Part shown: piece by piece, positions 44,067-55,559 of the stretch
How positions within the stretch are numbered: position 1 is the stretch's first letter
Layout of the letters: every line of letters starts with the position of its first letter
NCBI GenBank assembly: GCA_020002185.1
Contig: CM034544.1
Location: 1,848,116 to 1,912,115, forward strand
DNA length: 64,000 nucleotides
From: Paraescarpia echinospica
Taxonomy: Eukaryota > Annelida > Polychaeta > Sabellida > Siboglinidae
Reading direction: 5' to 3'
Notes under the pieces: model-generated
Told to the model about the DNA's origin: nothing
Seen by the model: only the letters and a program-made list of their open reading frames with translations
Databases searched by the model: none
Program-made: the position numbers and the translations under genes

Positions 44067-44213
44067 GTTCGAGAGTGGAATATCAGGGGGTTACCCAGTG
44101 ACGCTTTCTCAACAGAGAATGGTGTACTTGTGATGCGAGGCACCCGCTGGCCCCTCATGGTTGATCCCCAGGGACAAGCCATTAAGTGGATCAAGAACAT
44201 GGAACACTCCCGG
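44067..44213 (+). CDS. DNAH2: DNAH2 exon 17: AAA5 Walker A region
   Basis: Reads VREWNIRGLPSDAFSTENGV, LVMRGTRWPLMVDPQGQAIK, WIKNMEHSR (residues 745-793). GLPSD.FS.ENG.....RWPLMIDPQ.QA.KWIK is the signature of AAA5, where the P-loop is degenerate. The acceptor is TGGTTTCAG and the donor is GTAAGG. Confidence 0.97.
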
Positions 44214-44235
44214 GTAAGGAGGGAATAGCAGAGTG

Positions 44236-44440
44236 ACCTCATGACGTGGGATGTGATGGTCAAGCAGTAGAGTGCCGGACCATTGGTCAAGGAATCGAGG
44301 TTCAAATCCTACTACTGACCGCCATTTCAAACATTGGCCAGTTTCGTTCACCCTAGGTTGCATATATGATGAGATGCTATGAGCCATTGATGTACTCTAC
44401 CATACCAGGAGATCAAAGTAAAGGATCCCAAAGTGTAACT
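44236..44440 (+). mobile_element. tRNA-derived SINE (second type)
   Basis: Has GATGGTCAAGCAGTAGAGTG (A-box-like) and GAGGTTCAAATCC (B-box-like) 40 bp apart, followed by a body resembling the element at 18655 (ACATTGGCCAGTTTCGTTCA versus ACATGGGCAGTTTTGTTCAC). The tRNA-like head is clear; I cannot define the 3' end. Confidence 0.65.
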
Positions 44441-45052
44441 TGTAATTGACTGACTAACTCTAGCGAAAGAAAACTCTGAAAATAAACCACTCCTGTTACA
44501 GCCTAGGGCTATTTAGATGTCATTATCATAAGTCATAATATGTGAATTTCCACATTTTCCTTTTTTGACAGTGGCATATGTACTTCTGTTGGGACATATG
44601 TACTTCTGTTGGGACATATGTACTTCTGTTGGGACATATGTTTATGTAAAGTAGATACAAAATATATTCCCAGATACTATCCAAAAGGGACCATCTCAGA
44701 TCATCCATGTTTGTTTCTAAACAAAGCAAGTGTCACTTAACCTTTGATACCCATCCTCCTGCATGAAACTTTGAATTATATTAAACTGTGGACTGAACGT
44801 ACTTGATGTATACACGTGTAAATTTTGACAAGATCCATTTCTGTTTCTGTTGAATGATTGACAAATCCCAGCTGGGTATCGCACCAGTGGATGTGATTGC
44901 CCTATGAGAATCTGTGACATACATGCTTATTTTTATTGTGAGATTAAATGTTTTGATGAGATCAAATGTAATGATTTCATAAGATTCTTCTGCTGCTGTC
45001 AAATACTGATGTTGATGCTGTGCCACTGTATGTTTTTTCTAACTGCTTGCAG
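44441..45052. other. Intron with a small 19-bp repeat
   Basis: Three to four copies of GGGACATATGTACTTCTGTT at 44571-44645. The rest is unique, with nothing recognised. Confidence 0.6.
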
Positions 45053-45203
45053 GGTCTGAAAGTGATTGATCTACAGCAGTCTGACTACATGAGGACACTA
45101 GAATCCGCCATACAGTTTGGTCTGCCAGTACTGCTACAGAACGTACAGGAACAACTTGATCCTTCCCTTGATTCAGTTCTCAATAAGTCCATCATCAAAG
45201 TTG
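45053..45203 (+). CDS. DNAH2: DNAH2 exon 18: AAA5
   Basis: Reads GLKVIDLQQSDYMRTLESAI, QFGLPVLLQNVQEQLDPSLD, SVLNKSIIKV plus one base (residues 794-843). L.V..L...(D/N)..R.LE.AI..G.P.L.QNV.E.LDP.L.P.L is conserved in AAA5 of all dyneins. The acceptor is AACTGCTTGCAG and the donor is GTATGT. Confidence 0.97.
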
Positions 45204-45840
45204 GTATGTTCCTTGAACTAGTTACAAGTGAATTGATTATTATTAATTATTGTCACTGCAGTTTGTTACATTATATCTTTCTAGCACATTATACATTGCT
45301 GGCATCTAGTATCCAAATAACTTGTGTGATCACAGATTGTATAGTGAGTGACCATAGATTATTGAGTAAAACTAATCATTTATTTAACAAGATTGCCACC
45401 CAGAGAATTAACTCTAGATGGCAGGTGGACAAGGAAGCCTTTTGGCTTATCGAGAGTCCAACCCTTTTTATCAACAAGATTTAACAAAACTTATCCATTG
45501 TTCTGTAGTTCTAGTTGTTTCTAGTAATCGGCAACATTTTATTAGCTGACTAGTCTGTATATATTGTGGTTATATATTGTGGTTATTATGTTAAAGGCTT
45601 ATCAGGTCTCAGTCAACGAGTCGGGCTTTTTTCAGAAAATTATTGCCAAACCAACCTTTCTATGCTGTCACTGAGGGTGGTCACTGCCAGGGTGCTTGTC
45701 GTCCTCAGTGGTTCTTTTACATCCCCAGTTGAGACAGGACCGACATTAACACGATATCTGAGTCATGAGGGATACTGTCTCCAATGTTGAGAGCCAGGTT
45801 TTACACCAAATGTACCACGCCCAATCCAGGTTTTGAACTC
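45204..45840. other. Intron, nothing recognised
   Basis: Unique AT-rich sequence, with a GGTCTCAGTCAACGAGTCGG segment near 45605 of unknown origin. I see no feature I can name. Confidence 0.5.
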
Positions 45841-46135
45841 AGCACAGATGTACTAAGTACAACTAACCATTACCTGCCATTCACTTATTATTTTATCCCT
45901 GGCAGATGTACAAAGTACAACTAACCATTACCTGCCATTCACTTATTATTTTATCCCTGGCAGATGTACAAAATACAACTAACCATTACCTGCCATTCAC
46001 TTATTATTTTATCCCAGGCAGATGTACTAAGTACAACTAACCATTACCTGCCATTCACTTTTATTTTATCCCAGGCAGATGTACTAAGTACAACTAACCA
46101 TTACCTGCCATTCACTTATTATTTTATTGTTTTTC
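45841..46135 (+). repeat. 58-bp minisatellite, 5 copies
   Basis: The unit contains GATGTACTAAGTACAACTAA, CCATTACCTGCCATTCACTT and ATTATTTTATCCC(T/A)GGCA. Confidence 0.9.
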
Positions 46136-46229
46136 AGGATGTTTCTTTCTTCGATACATTTATTCTCTCTTTGTTTGTTTTAAGGTAATTCTTGTAGGTT
46201 ACATCACAGAACTAAAATGATTATTTGGA

Positions 46230-46605
46230 GGATACACACCACTTTAACAACCGTATCAAACAAAATGAGATGATTCTGTCACTTTAACAACACTATCAAA
46301 CAAAATTAGATGATTCTGTCAGTTTAACAACACTATCAAACAAAATGAGATGATTATGTCACTTTAACAACACTATCAAACAAAATGAGATGATTCTGTC
46401 AATTTAACAACACTATCAAACAAAATGGGATGATTCTGTCACTTTAACAACACTATCAAACAAAATGAGATGATTATGTTACTTTAACAACACTATCAAA
46501 CAAAATGGGATGATTCTGTCACTTTAACAACACTATCAAACAAAATTAGATGATTCTGTCACTTTAACAACACTATCAAACAAAATGGGATGATTCTGTC
46601 AGTTT
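46230..46605 (+). repeat. 40-bp minisatellite, 9 copies
   Basis: The unit is ACTTTAACAACACTATCAAA, CAAAATGAGATGATTCTGTC, with few changes between copies. Confidence 0.95.
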
Positions 46606-46894
46606 CACTCATGTGTTTTTGATGAATTTATGTTTTTTCATGTCTGCTTGCTATATTCATACCTGTGTGATATATATTTTTCTTGGAATGTTTATTTCTT
46701 AAAATGATTTATTTTTGTGTGCGACTTTGTAGTAATCCAGCATTGTTCTACACACTCCTTTGATTTAATATTTTTACTTTTGCTGTGATATAATCAAGTG
46801 TATTTTCCATTCCAGGAATGAATGAATATGACTATGACATGATTAAACAAAGATGGAGTAATAAACATGCCTTCATTTCTGTCCCCCTGCGCAG

Positions 46895-47044
46895 GTGGCG
46901 TGAGTATGATCAGGGTTGGTGACAAGGAGATAGAATACAACCCTGACTTCCGCTTCTACATCACCACAAAGTTGAGTAACCCTCACTACGCCCCTGAGAT
47001 AGCTGCAAAGGCCGCCATTGTTAACTTTGCAGTCAAGGAGCAAG
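46895..47044 (+). CDS. DNAH2: DNAH2 exon 19: AAA5
   Basis: Reads GGVSMIRVGDKEIEYNPDFR, FYITTKLSNPHYAPEIAAKA, AIVNFAVKEQ plus one base (residues 844-893). G....I.(L/I)GDK.(I/V)(E/D)YN..FR.Y.TTKL.NPHY.PE......(I/V)NF.V is the dynein AAA5 core. The acceptor is CTGCGCAG and the donor is GTACGTG. Confidence 0.97.
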
Positions 47045-47336
47045 GTACGTGTGGGTCTACATGTGTCTTGGAATGGAGTAAATGTGTCTGGAAATGGGTA
47101 TATGTTAGAAGGAACAAGGTAAATATGTCAACAAACATGACTAATGTGTTAACAAACAGAGTTATCGTGTCAACGGACAGAGTTAATGTGTCAACAAACA
47201 GGTATTTCAACTCTGTATTGTTTATTTTATTTTTACATGTTTGAAAAGGTGTTGTATTATATAATGATAGCAATTTCCATAAAAAAGCGCTGTACAATAT
47301 CACCATGCCTTGGGTCTATATGTGAGTTGTGTGTAG
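47045..47336. other. Intron with a weak GTGTCAACAAACA repeat
   Basis: Four loose copies of (A/G)TGTCAACAAACA(G)(A)GTTA at 47125-47205. Nothing else is seen. Confidence 0.6.
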
Positions 47337-47469
47337 GTTTGGAGGCTCAACTACTGGGCATCGTGGTACGCAAGGAACGTCCAGAACTTGAAGAACAGAA
47401 AGACAGCCTTGTGATCAACATCGCAGCCAGCAAGAAGAAACTACAGGAGTTGGAAGATGAAATTCTCAG
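47337..47469 (+). CDS. DNAH2: DNAH2 exon 20: AAA5 end and buttress helix
   Basis: Reads GLEAQLLGIVVRKERPELEE, QKDSLVINIAASKKKLQELE, DEILR (residues 894-937, last codon split). GLE.QLLG.VV..ERP.LE......V......K..L...E..IL begins the buttress (strut) coiled coil that props the stalk. RKERPELEEQKDSLVINIAA is as in vertebrate DNAH2. The acceptor is GTGTGTAG and the donor is GTATGT. Confidence 0.97.
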
Positions 47470-48381
47470 GTATGTTTCAATCTGTGAGGCGTCAAACTGC
47501 TGGTCTTCCTGTCATCATGTTTTAATTAGTTTAATTTACCCTTCTTAGTTGTATTGATCGTACTATGTGTACATATAATGAACACTATAATGTATTATGT
47601 TTTTACTTGATTTGTTATTTTGATTTTTGTATTATATATACATCATCTATAACTACCCGCCCATGTATATCAGTATTATATACCAGTAGCTTCAGTTAGT
47701 TTAGTTTTTACTGGCGTCCTGGCAGTCATTGTTACAATGTACTTTGTCGGTGTATTATTTATGCCAAATAAAACCAATTTAATTTTCAAAATCATCCCTT
47801 GTTCTGTTAGCTCTCATAGTACAACCTTTGTTTACATAATAAACTCTCCAGTGAAACAGTTCAGCTAAATAAGAACCAGCTACGATAATGTTAAAGCTCC
47901 CTCACCAGTGAAATTTTTTGTTCACATTAATTTTGTGAAAAAGCAACAAAAAAATTAATATTTACTATGGCTTATTTGTAAGTTCATGTTATCATTTTAT
48001 TTAAAATATTCACACATTATATACTTGGACATAAAAGAACCCTATTGGGCTAAAACAGTTTAGGAATCAGTTGTTTGATTGTTTGGTTGGATGATTGATT
48101 GATTGATTGATTGTTTGGCTGATTGATTGATTAAGTTTATTCAGTATACTTATACATGCCAAAAGTACAGAAAATAGTATACCAAAGATAACACATCAAG
48201 GCACACCTAAGTATACTTATTTTCAATGTGGCCCTCAAAAAATAAATAATGATAATAAAAAATAACAAAAACTATAGTAAATAAAATACAGTAAATACAT
48301 ACTGGTAGTCTTAAAGGAAGATATGACAACATAAAAAACATTTAGATAGTAAATCAACCAATGGAGGTGATGTTTCCACAG
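47470..48381. other. Intron with probable dispersed-element tails
   Basis: AT-rich. At 47620-47780 a piece ending GCCAAATAAAACC looks like the 3' tail of a transcribed element. At 48090-48200 (GATT)n followed by AAGTTTATTCAGTATACTTA looks like the reversed tail of another. I cannot name either. Confidence 0.45.
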
Positions 48382-48526
48382 GCTGCTGAATGAAGCCCAG
48401 GGGTCACTACTGGACGATGTCCACCTCGTGAACACACTCCAGACATCCAAAGAGACGTCCAAGGACGTTGGGGAACAGCTGCAGACTGCGGAGTTGACAG
48501 AGGCAAAAATTGATACGGCACGAGAG
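48382..48526 (+). CDS. DNAH2: DNAH2 exon 21: buttress coiled coil
   Basis: Completes Arg, then LLNEAQGSLLDDVHLVNTLQ, TSKETSKDVGEQLQTAELTE, AKIDTARE (residues 938-986). LL....G..LDD..L...L..SK....(E/D)(V/I).......E.(K/N)ID..RE is the second half of the buttress. The acceptor is TTTCCACAG and the donor is GTATCG. Confidence 0.95.
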
Positions 48527-49131
48527 GTATCGCAACCATCAGCTCCATAACATCTTTGTCTAGCCTTTTAACATGTATTTTACCTGTAGAAATAGTCTAT
48601 TTCATTCATGCAGAATATCCTCTTGATTTGTTACCACTTTGGGTAAAATAATTGTATTTATACCGAGTTACTCTGAGTTACACCGAGTTACACTGAGTTA
48701 CACCGAGTTACACTGAGTCACACCAAGTTACACTAAGTCACACCAAGTTACACTGAGTCACATCAAGTTACACTGAGATACACCGAGTCAGGTTTTCCTT
48801 CTAATGATGCCACTATGTATGCATGTGTGCGTGTGTTTTGTAAGACGCTGAAAGCCATTGTTTCCTTCCGTCTGGTGTCTATGCCAGGGGAAGTAAAAGA
48901 TCCGACCCTGGGGGAAAATGTTTAACCTGTCGTGGACTCATAGAGTGGTGGTCTCTGTCTCTAACCCACTAGATCTTGCTCCCAACGGCCAGAGCTGGGT
49001 CCTGATCAGGTGTGATATGTGCCATGCAGGATATATACATAACAACAATTTTGTAACTTGCGTCCTCCGCTGATCTATTACACAACGATTTAATTTTACC
49101 AAAATATGACACTGCGTTTCTCCCTTTGCAG
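48527..49131. other. Intron with a 10-bp repeat and a SINE fragment
   Basis: At 48660-48792, about 13 copies of GAGTTACAC(T/C). At 48840-48940 a 3' piece of the SINE type seen at 18655 (CTGGTGTCTATGCCAGGGGA is shared). The rest has nothing recognised. Confidence 0.7.
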
Positions 49132-49331
49132 GGCTACAGACCATGTGCAGAGAGGGCGTCCATCTTATTCTTTGTGCTCAATGACATAGGGGGCATTGAC
49201 CCGATGTACCAATTCGCCCTTGACTCATACATTGACCTGTTCAACCTGTCCATAGACAAAGCACAAAGGACGCCTAAGTTGGAGGAACGAATCCAGAACA
49301 TGAATGAGTACCACACCTACGCCGTCTACAG
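49132..49331 (+). CDS. DNAH2: DNAH2 exon 22: AAA5 to AAA6 linker
   Basis: Reads GYRPCAERASILFFVLNDIG, GIDPMYQFALDSYIDLFNLS, IDKAQRTPKLEERIQNMNEY, HTYAVYR (residues 987-1052). YRP.A.R.S.L.F...D...IDPMYQ.SL..Y..LF..SI is common to dyneins. The acceptor is CCCTTTGCAG and the donor is GTCTCA, which is weak. Confidence 0.97.
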
Positions 49332-49842
49332 GTCTCAGCTTCACTTCTCACTTCACGCACATTTGCAACAGTTGATTTTTGAATTTCCATTTCAAATCCT
49401 TCTAAAATCCTAAATGTACAAATCTTAATTTTGTATTAAAAAACAAACATATATTATAATATGTTATATAGATTTTAACATCTTCACCCACAAAGGTGTT
49501 TTAACTATTTTAAACAACATAGTTTTATCAATTATTACACATGTTAATTTTGACTCTAACAGCATGATTACATTGCATGGTTAATTAATATTCATAAAAA
49601 ACTTATTCCAGTCAAATCAAATACATATCTCGATGGTTGAGATATTATTCTATATTATTTTTTACAATAATCTTGAAATAACAACATGACTTGTAGGTGC
49701 CCCAGAATGTTATTTTTTAACATCATAAAATGTTTATAAATCTAAGAAGTCACAGAGAGCAGTGTTCTCGTTCGAACAATACATTCCTCCATCACACTGT
49801 TTCATATCATTGGTAATATAATCGAGGTTCTGTATGTTCCAG
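49332..49842. other. AT-rich intron, nothing recognised
   Basis: Unique AT-rich sequence without visible features. Confidence 0.6.
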
Positions 49843-49969
49843 ATACACATGCCGGGGTCTGTTTGAGAAGCACAAACTTCTCTTCTCGTTCCACATGTGT
49901 ACAAAAATCCTAGAGGCTGCTGGGAAACTGAACATGGACGAATTCAACTTCTTCCTTCGTGGCGGAGTT
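49843..49969 (+). CDS. DNAH2: DNAH2 exon 23: AAA5 to AAA6 linker
   Basis: Completes Arg, then YTCRGLFEKHKLLFSFHMCT, KILEAAGKLNMDEFNFFLRG, GV (residues 1053-1095). Y.CR.LFE.HKLLFSF.M...I....G.....E..FFLRGG is conserved in axonemal heavy chains. The donor is GTAAGT. Confidence 0.97.
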
Positions 49970-50189
49970 GTAAGTGTCGTCTTTATCATATCTACTTAGG
50001 CACATTTCTGTTAATGAAATACTTTTTGACATGGCCAAATTGTTGTTTGTGGCCATGAATTTTGTAGTCCATAAATCAATTGTTGACGTAAGTTTTCAAC
50101 ATATCATTTCAGTCTTGCATTTACTATGCCAGTATAAATGTGTTGGGAAACATACTTGGGAGTTTATCAGTAAATATGTCACATATCAG

Positions 50190-51950
50190 GTGGTGTTCCT
50201 TCCAGGGTGTCACTGAGGGTTGCATGTACCTGCTCCCTGGTGTCACAGAGTACTATATGTAGCTGCTCCCTGGATGTCACTGAGTACTATATGTAGCTGC
50301 TCCCTGGGTGTCACCGAGTACTATATGTAGCTGCTTCCTGGGTGTCACTGAGTACTGTATGTAGCTGCTCCCTGGGTGTCACTGAGTACTGTATGTAGCT
50401 GCTCCCTGGGTGGCACTGAGTACTATATGTACCTGCTCCCTGGGTGTCACTGAGTACTATATGTAGCTGCTCCCTGGGTGGCACTGAGTACTATATGTAC
50501 CTGCTCCCTGGGTGGCACTGAGTGTTATATGTAGCTGCTCCCTGGGTGGCACTGAGTACTATATGTACCTGCTCCCTGGGTGGCACTGAGTACTATATGT
50601 ACCTGCTCCCTGGGTGTCACTGAGTACTATATGTAGCTGCTCCCTGGGTGTCACTGAGTACTATATGTACCTGCTCCCTGGGTGTCACTGAGTACTATAT
50701 TTACCTGCTCCCTGGGTGTCACTGAGTACTATATATAGTTGCTACCTGGGTGTCACTGAGTACTATATGTACCTGCTCCCTGGGTGTCACTGAGTACTAT
50801 ATGTAGCTGCACCCTGGGTGTCACTGAGTACTATATGTAGCTGCTCCCTGGGTGGCACTGAGTACTATATGTACCTGCTCCCTGGGTGGCACTGAGTACT
50901 ATATGTACCTGCTCCCTGGGTGTCACTGAGTACTATATGTAGCTGCACCCTGGGTGTCACTGAGTACTATATGTAGCTGCACCCTGGGTGTCACTGAGTA
51001 CTATATTAGCTGCTCCCTGGGTGTCACTGAGTACTATATGTACCTGCTCCCTGGGTGTCACTGAGTACTATATGGTGTCACTGAGTACTATATATGTACT
51101 GAGTACTGCTCCCTGGGTGTCACTGAGTACTATATGTAGCTGCACCCTGGGTGTCACTGAGTACTATATGTAGCTGCTCCCTGGGTGGCACTGAGTACTA
51201 TATGTACCTGCTCCCTGGGTGGCACTGAGTACTATATGTACCTGCTCCCTTGGTGGCACTGAGTACTATACGTACCTGCTCCCTGGGTGGCACTGAGTAC
51301 TATATGTAGCTGCTCCCTGGGTGGCACTGAGTACGATATGTACCTGCTCCCTGGGTGGCACTGAGTACTATATGTACCTGCTTCCTGGGTGGCACTGAGT
51401 ACTATGTGTACCTGCTCCCTGGGTGTCACTGAGTACTATATGTAGCTGCACCATGGGTGTCACCGAGTACTATATGTAGCTGCTCCCTGGTGTCACTGAG
51501 TACTATATGTAGCTGCACCCTAGTGTCACTGAGTACTATATGTAGCTGCTCCATGGGTGGCACTGAGTACTATATGTAGCTGCTCCCTGGTGTCACTGAG
51601 TACTATATGTAGCTGCTCCCTGGGTGTCACTGAGTACTATATGTAGCTGCTCCCTGGTGTCACTGAGTACTATATGTAGCTGCTCCCTGGTGTCACTGAG
51701 TACTATATGTAGCTGCTCCCTGGTGTCACTGAGTACTATATGTAGCTGCTCCCTGGTGTCACTGAGTACTATATGTAGCTGCTCCCTGGTGTCACTGAGT
51801 ACTATATGTAGCTGCTCCCTGGGTATAACCGAGTACTATATGTAGCTGCTCCCTGGTGTCACTGAGTACTATATGTAGCTGCACCCTAGTGTCACTGAGT
51901 ACTATATGTAGCTGCTCCCTGGGTGTCACTGAGCGCTGTATATAGGTGCT
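50190..51950 (+). repeat. 34-bp minisatellite, about 50 copies
   Basis: The unit is GTGTCACTGAGTACTATATG, TA(G/C)CTGCTCCCTGG(G). A two-unit variant with GTGGCACTGAG and TGTACCTG is frequent. A short scrambled stretch lies near 51070-51110. Open frames here on both strands are artefacts. Confidence 0.95.
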
Positions 51951-52935
51951 GTGTCCTTTCCTGAGTGTCACTGAGTACTATATATAGCTGCTCCCTGGGT
52001 GTCACTGAGCACTGTATATAGGTGCTGTGTCCCTTCCTGAGTGTCACAGAGTACTAGATGTAGCTGCTCCCTGGGTGTCACTGAGTGCTGTATATAGGTG
52101 CTGTGTCCCTTCCTGAGTGTCACAGAGTACTAGATGTAGCTGCTCCCTGGGTGTCACTGAGCACTGTATATAGGTGCTGTGTCCCTTCCTGAGTGTCACA
52201 GAGTACTAGATGTAGCTGCTCCCTGGGTGTCACTGAGTGCTGTATATAGGTGCTGTGTCCCTTCCTGAGTGTCACAGAGTACTAGATGTAGCTGCTCCCT
52301 GGGTGTCACTGAGTGCTGTATATATGTGCTGTGTCCCTTCCTGAGTGTCACAGAGTACTAGATGTAGCTGCTCCCTGGGTGTCACTGAGCACTGTATATA
52401 GGTGCTGTGTCCCTTCCTGAGTGTCACAGAGTACTAGATGTAGCTGCTCCCTGGGTGTCACTGAGCACTGTATATAGGTGCTGTGTCCCTTCCTGAGTGA
52501 CACAGAGTACTAGATGTAGCTGCTCCCTGGGTGTCACTGAGCACTGTATATAGGTGCTGTGTCCTTTCCTGAGTGTCACTGAGTACTATATATAGCTGCT
52601 CCCTGGGTGTCACTGAGCGCTGTATATAGGTGCTGTGTCCCTTCCTGAGTGTCACAGAGTACTAGATGTAGCTGCTCCCTGGGTGTCACTGAGTGCTGTA
52701 TATAGGTGCTGTGTCCCTTCCTGAGTGTCACAGAGTACTAGATGTAGCTGCTCCCTGGGTGTCACTGAGCACTGTATATAGGTGCTGTGTCCCTTCCTGA
52801 GTGTCACAGAGTACTAGATGTAGCTGCTCCCTGGGTGTCACTGAGCGCTGTATATAGGTGCTGTGTCCCTTCCTGAGTGTCACAGAGTACTATATGTCGC
52901 TGCTCCCTGGATGTCACTGAGCGCTGTGTGTATCA
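51951..52935 (+). repeat. 76-bp higher-order form of the 34-bp repeat
   Basis: From about 51920 the array changes to a 76-bp composite unit: a normal GTACTAGATGTAGCTGCTCC CTGG half and a diverged half, GTGTCACTGAGCACTGTATA TAGGTGCTGTGTCCCTTCCTGA. There are about 13 copies with alternating subtypes. The halves are clearly derived from the simple unit upstream. Confidence 0.9.
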
Positions 52936-53240
52936 TTAGTCTTGAATTCATTAAACTTGTAACTTTCAGTGCGTGACCGACTCGCTCGGAAGCCATTCGT
53001 GTCAATAACAGCCATTAGTTAATTTTTTTCAATAACAAATCAGTGTCGTTTTAGCCATTTATTTAATTAATACTGATCCATTTGAATTGTTTCACTACCA
53101 ATTGTGCCAATGATAGTCATTAATGTGGGTCCCTAGACTTGGAACTATTAGTTAACCTGGTGGTCAGCTGGCCCCTCTAAATTCCACGTGTCTTATCAGT
53201 TGTAATCACCAGTCTTGGTCAGTCACCTGCCAGTCTTCAA
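52936..53240. other. Unique intron segment
   Basis: Unique sequence between two arrays. I see nothing in it. Confidence 0.6.
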
Positions 53241-53842
53241 GATGGGCAGAAGGGTCTCTGACTGAACCCCTGAGCATCCCTGATCACTGTTCCCCTGAGC
53301 ATCCCTGATTACGGTTCCCCTGAGCATCCCTGAACACTGGTCCCCTGAGCAAGGGTCCCCCTTAGCATCCCTGAGCACGGTTCCACTGAGCATCACTGAG
53401 CACGGTTCCCCGAGCACTGTTCCCTTGAGAATCCCAGAGCACTGTTTCCCTGAGCACTCCTGATCACGGTTCCCCTGAGCATCCCTGAACACCGTTCCCT
53501 GAGCATCCCTGAACACGTCCCCTGAGCAAGTGTCTCCCTTAGCATCCCTGAGCACGGTTCCACTGAGCATCACTGAGCACTGTTCCGCTGAGCATCCCTG
53601 AACACCGTTCCCTGAGCAAGTGTCCCCCTTAGCATCCCTGAGCACGGTTCCACTGAGCATCACTGAGCACGGTTCTCTGAACACTGTTCCGCTGAGCATC
53701 CCTTAGCACACTGTCCCTGAGCATCCCTGATCACTGTTCCCCTGATCATCCCTGAGCACGGTTCCCCTGATCATCCCTGAGCACGGTTCCCCTGAGCATC
53801 CCTGAGCACGGTTCCCCTAAACATCCCTGAACGTGTGTGCAG
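53241..53842 (+). repeat. 25-bp degenerate repeat running to the acceptor of exon 24
   Basis: About 25 copies of GAGCATCCCTGAGCACGGTT CCCCT with variable length (15-35 bp). The last copy reads AACATCCCTGAACGTGTGTG CAG and includes the acceptor of exon 24. The internal units do not carry the TGTGTGCAG acceptor. Confidence 0.9.
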
Positions 53843-54029
53843 GTGCTGGACCGGGAGAATCAGATGGACAATCCATGCGCGATGTGGCTCCTCGACCTGT
53901 CCTGGGACAATATCACAGAGCTGGAGAAACTCGCCAACTTTCACGGACTCATCACGGCCTTCGAGCAGTACCCCCGCGACTGGCACATCTGGTACACCTC
54001 ACCCGAACCAGAGGTCGCCAGTCTGCCAG
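53843..54029 (+). CDS. DNAH2: DNAH2 exon 24: AAA6 approach
   Basis: Reads VLDRENQMDNPCAMWLLDLS, WDNITELEKLANFHGLITAF, EQYPRDWHIWYTSPEPEVAS, LP plus one base (residues 1096-1157). W...W..I..L..L..F.G.......(Y/F)..W..W......P is common in the family. NPC..WL...WDNITEL.KL.NFHGL...FEQYPRDWH matches vertebrate DNAH2. The donor is GTGAGG. Confidence 0.97.
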
Positions 54030-54533
54030 GTGAGGGCGCCACCGTTTGGACAGTGGTCTTCGGCCATGTAATTTTTTTTCAAAATTGTGTTTGAAACCAA
54101 AATTTTCAGTGGTCTGATTTGATGTACCATTTTGTTGAAAGAAATGTACTAGTGTCGCCCCCTGGAAGTTGATGTATGAAGCAATGCATTCTGTAGTTGA
54201 TTTAGGTCACTGATGCAAATAATGCAATTTTCTGTGTACAATACTGTACCAAAAATAAAAAAAGACTCCAAAAATTCCTGCTTCACGTTGAGAAACTTAT
54301 TCAGAAAAATATGTGATTATTAATCAACAATAATTAGCAAGATTACAACTTTTTATTAGTTCATTTATTGATTTTAGAATTATATTTGAAACTATATATT
54401 AGCTTTATGTTTATCTTAATATATTTCCGGTAGCATCTCTTCTCTGCGTAGGTATTCTCAGAACCTTCTACAAAATAATTATCCTAGAACATGACCTAAT
54501 TTGTGAATGTAACAAGACTGATGCTGCCCCCAG
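54030..54533. other. AT-rich intron, nothing recognised
   Basis: Unique AT-rich sequence ending in the acceptor CTGCCCCCAG. No other feature is seen. Confidence 0.6.
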
Positions 54534-54739
54534 GTGAGTGGGACAACGCGTGTAATGAGCTACAAAGGATGATGATCGTGCGATCACTGCGACCCGATCG
54601 CGTCCAGTTTTGCGTGTCGTCGTTCATTGTCAACAACCTGGGGTCAAAGTTCGTGGAGCCGCCGGTGTTGGACATGCAGCAAGTAGTGGAAGACTCGTCG
54701 ACTCACACTCCGCTCATCTTTGTCCTCTCGCCCGGCGTT
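54534..54739 (+). CDS. DNAH2: DNAH2 exon 25: AAA6 start
   Basis: Reads GEWDNACNELQRMMIVRSLR, PDRVQFCVSSFIVNNLGSKF, VEPPVLDMQQVVEDSSTHTP, LIFVLSPGV (residues 1158-1226). E....(L/N)..Q(R/K)(L/M).(I/L)(V/L)R.LR.D(R/K)......F(I/V)....G..F.EPP and PL.F.LSPG are the AAA6 entry. The exon starts with GTGAGT after CAG, so acceptor and donor-like motif coincide. The donor is GTGAGTT. Confidence 0.97.
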
Positions 54740-55245
54740 GTGAGTTCTCTTTCTTTATCTCGTTCTAATCTACTTCTTGTTCCCAGAGTAAGACGAATGC
54801 TGGAACTTGCGCCTTCTCAGTTGCTGCGCCAACTCAGTGGAATTCATTTCCTGCCAACGTTAGATTATCAGGAAATATATAGTTTAATTTTGCTGTCATC
54901 TAAAAATCCATCTTTTTAATATTGCATATCCTCCTTTGCTTCTCAGCAGTTCCGTCCATCTGTTGTTGACTTTCATATTGACCATGATTACGAGAATGCT
55001 TTGGATTTGCTGCGCCACTGAGCTCGATTTTCGAGGGTATTGGCTCAAAAGAAGGAATTTTATTATTATTAGGTAATGTCGCCACCTCCCGGAGATTGTG
55101 TAATCTTATTCCAGGTGAACTGTTGGTTAGACATATTGGCCGCCTATACATCTAACCATCAGATCATCTGGGTATATTGTATGTTTTCTGCCATCAGCCG
55201 TTATTTTACACTTGTGTTTGTGACCTTGACCTTTGATGGATGCAG
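54740..55245. other. Intron, nothing recognised
   Basis: Unique sequence. The open frame that continues exon 25 past its donor to 54919 is intronic read-through. I see nothing else. Confidence 0.6.
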
Positions 55246-55371
55246 GACCCCACGTCGCCCCTCATCACCCTGGCGGAGACAAGCGGCATGGCGAATCGGT
55301 TCCATGCCCTCTCACTAGGTCAAGGTCAGGCACCCATCGCTACCCGAATGATCAAGGAAGGTGTGAAAGAG
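55246..55371 (+). CDS. DNAH2: DNAH2 exon 26: AAA6 D6 domain
   Basis: Reads DPTSPLITLAETSGMANRFH, ALSLGQGQAPIATRMIKEGV, KE (residues 1227-1268). (S)PG.DP...L..LA......(R/K)...LSLGQGQ.P.A.(R/K)....G is the D6 region of AAA6. The acceptor is GGATGCAG and the donor is GTGGGT. Confidence 0.97.
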
Positions 55372-55559
55372 GTGGGTTGTGTGACATGTTCAGAAAGGAC
55401 CACCTGGTGTGCTCACAAATTATTACCTACAGCTAATTTATGTCTGTCGCAATTAGGCCTACATATACTGATAAAAATATATAATGACACATTATATATT
55501 TTGCCAAGAGATGTATCTGACAGAATGTTATATCTACTCTTGAGCTGAATGCATCTCGG

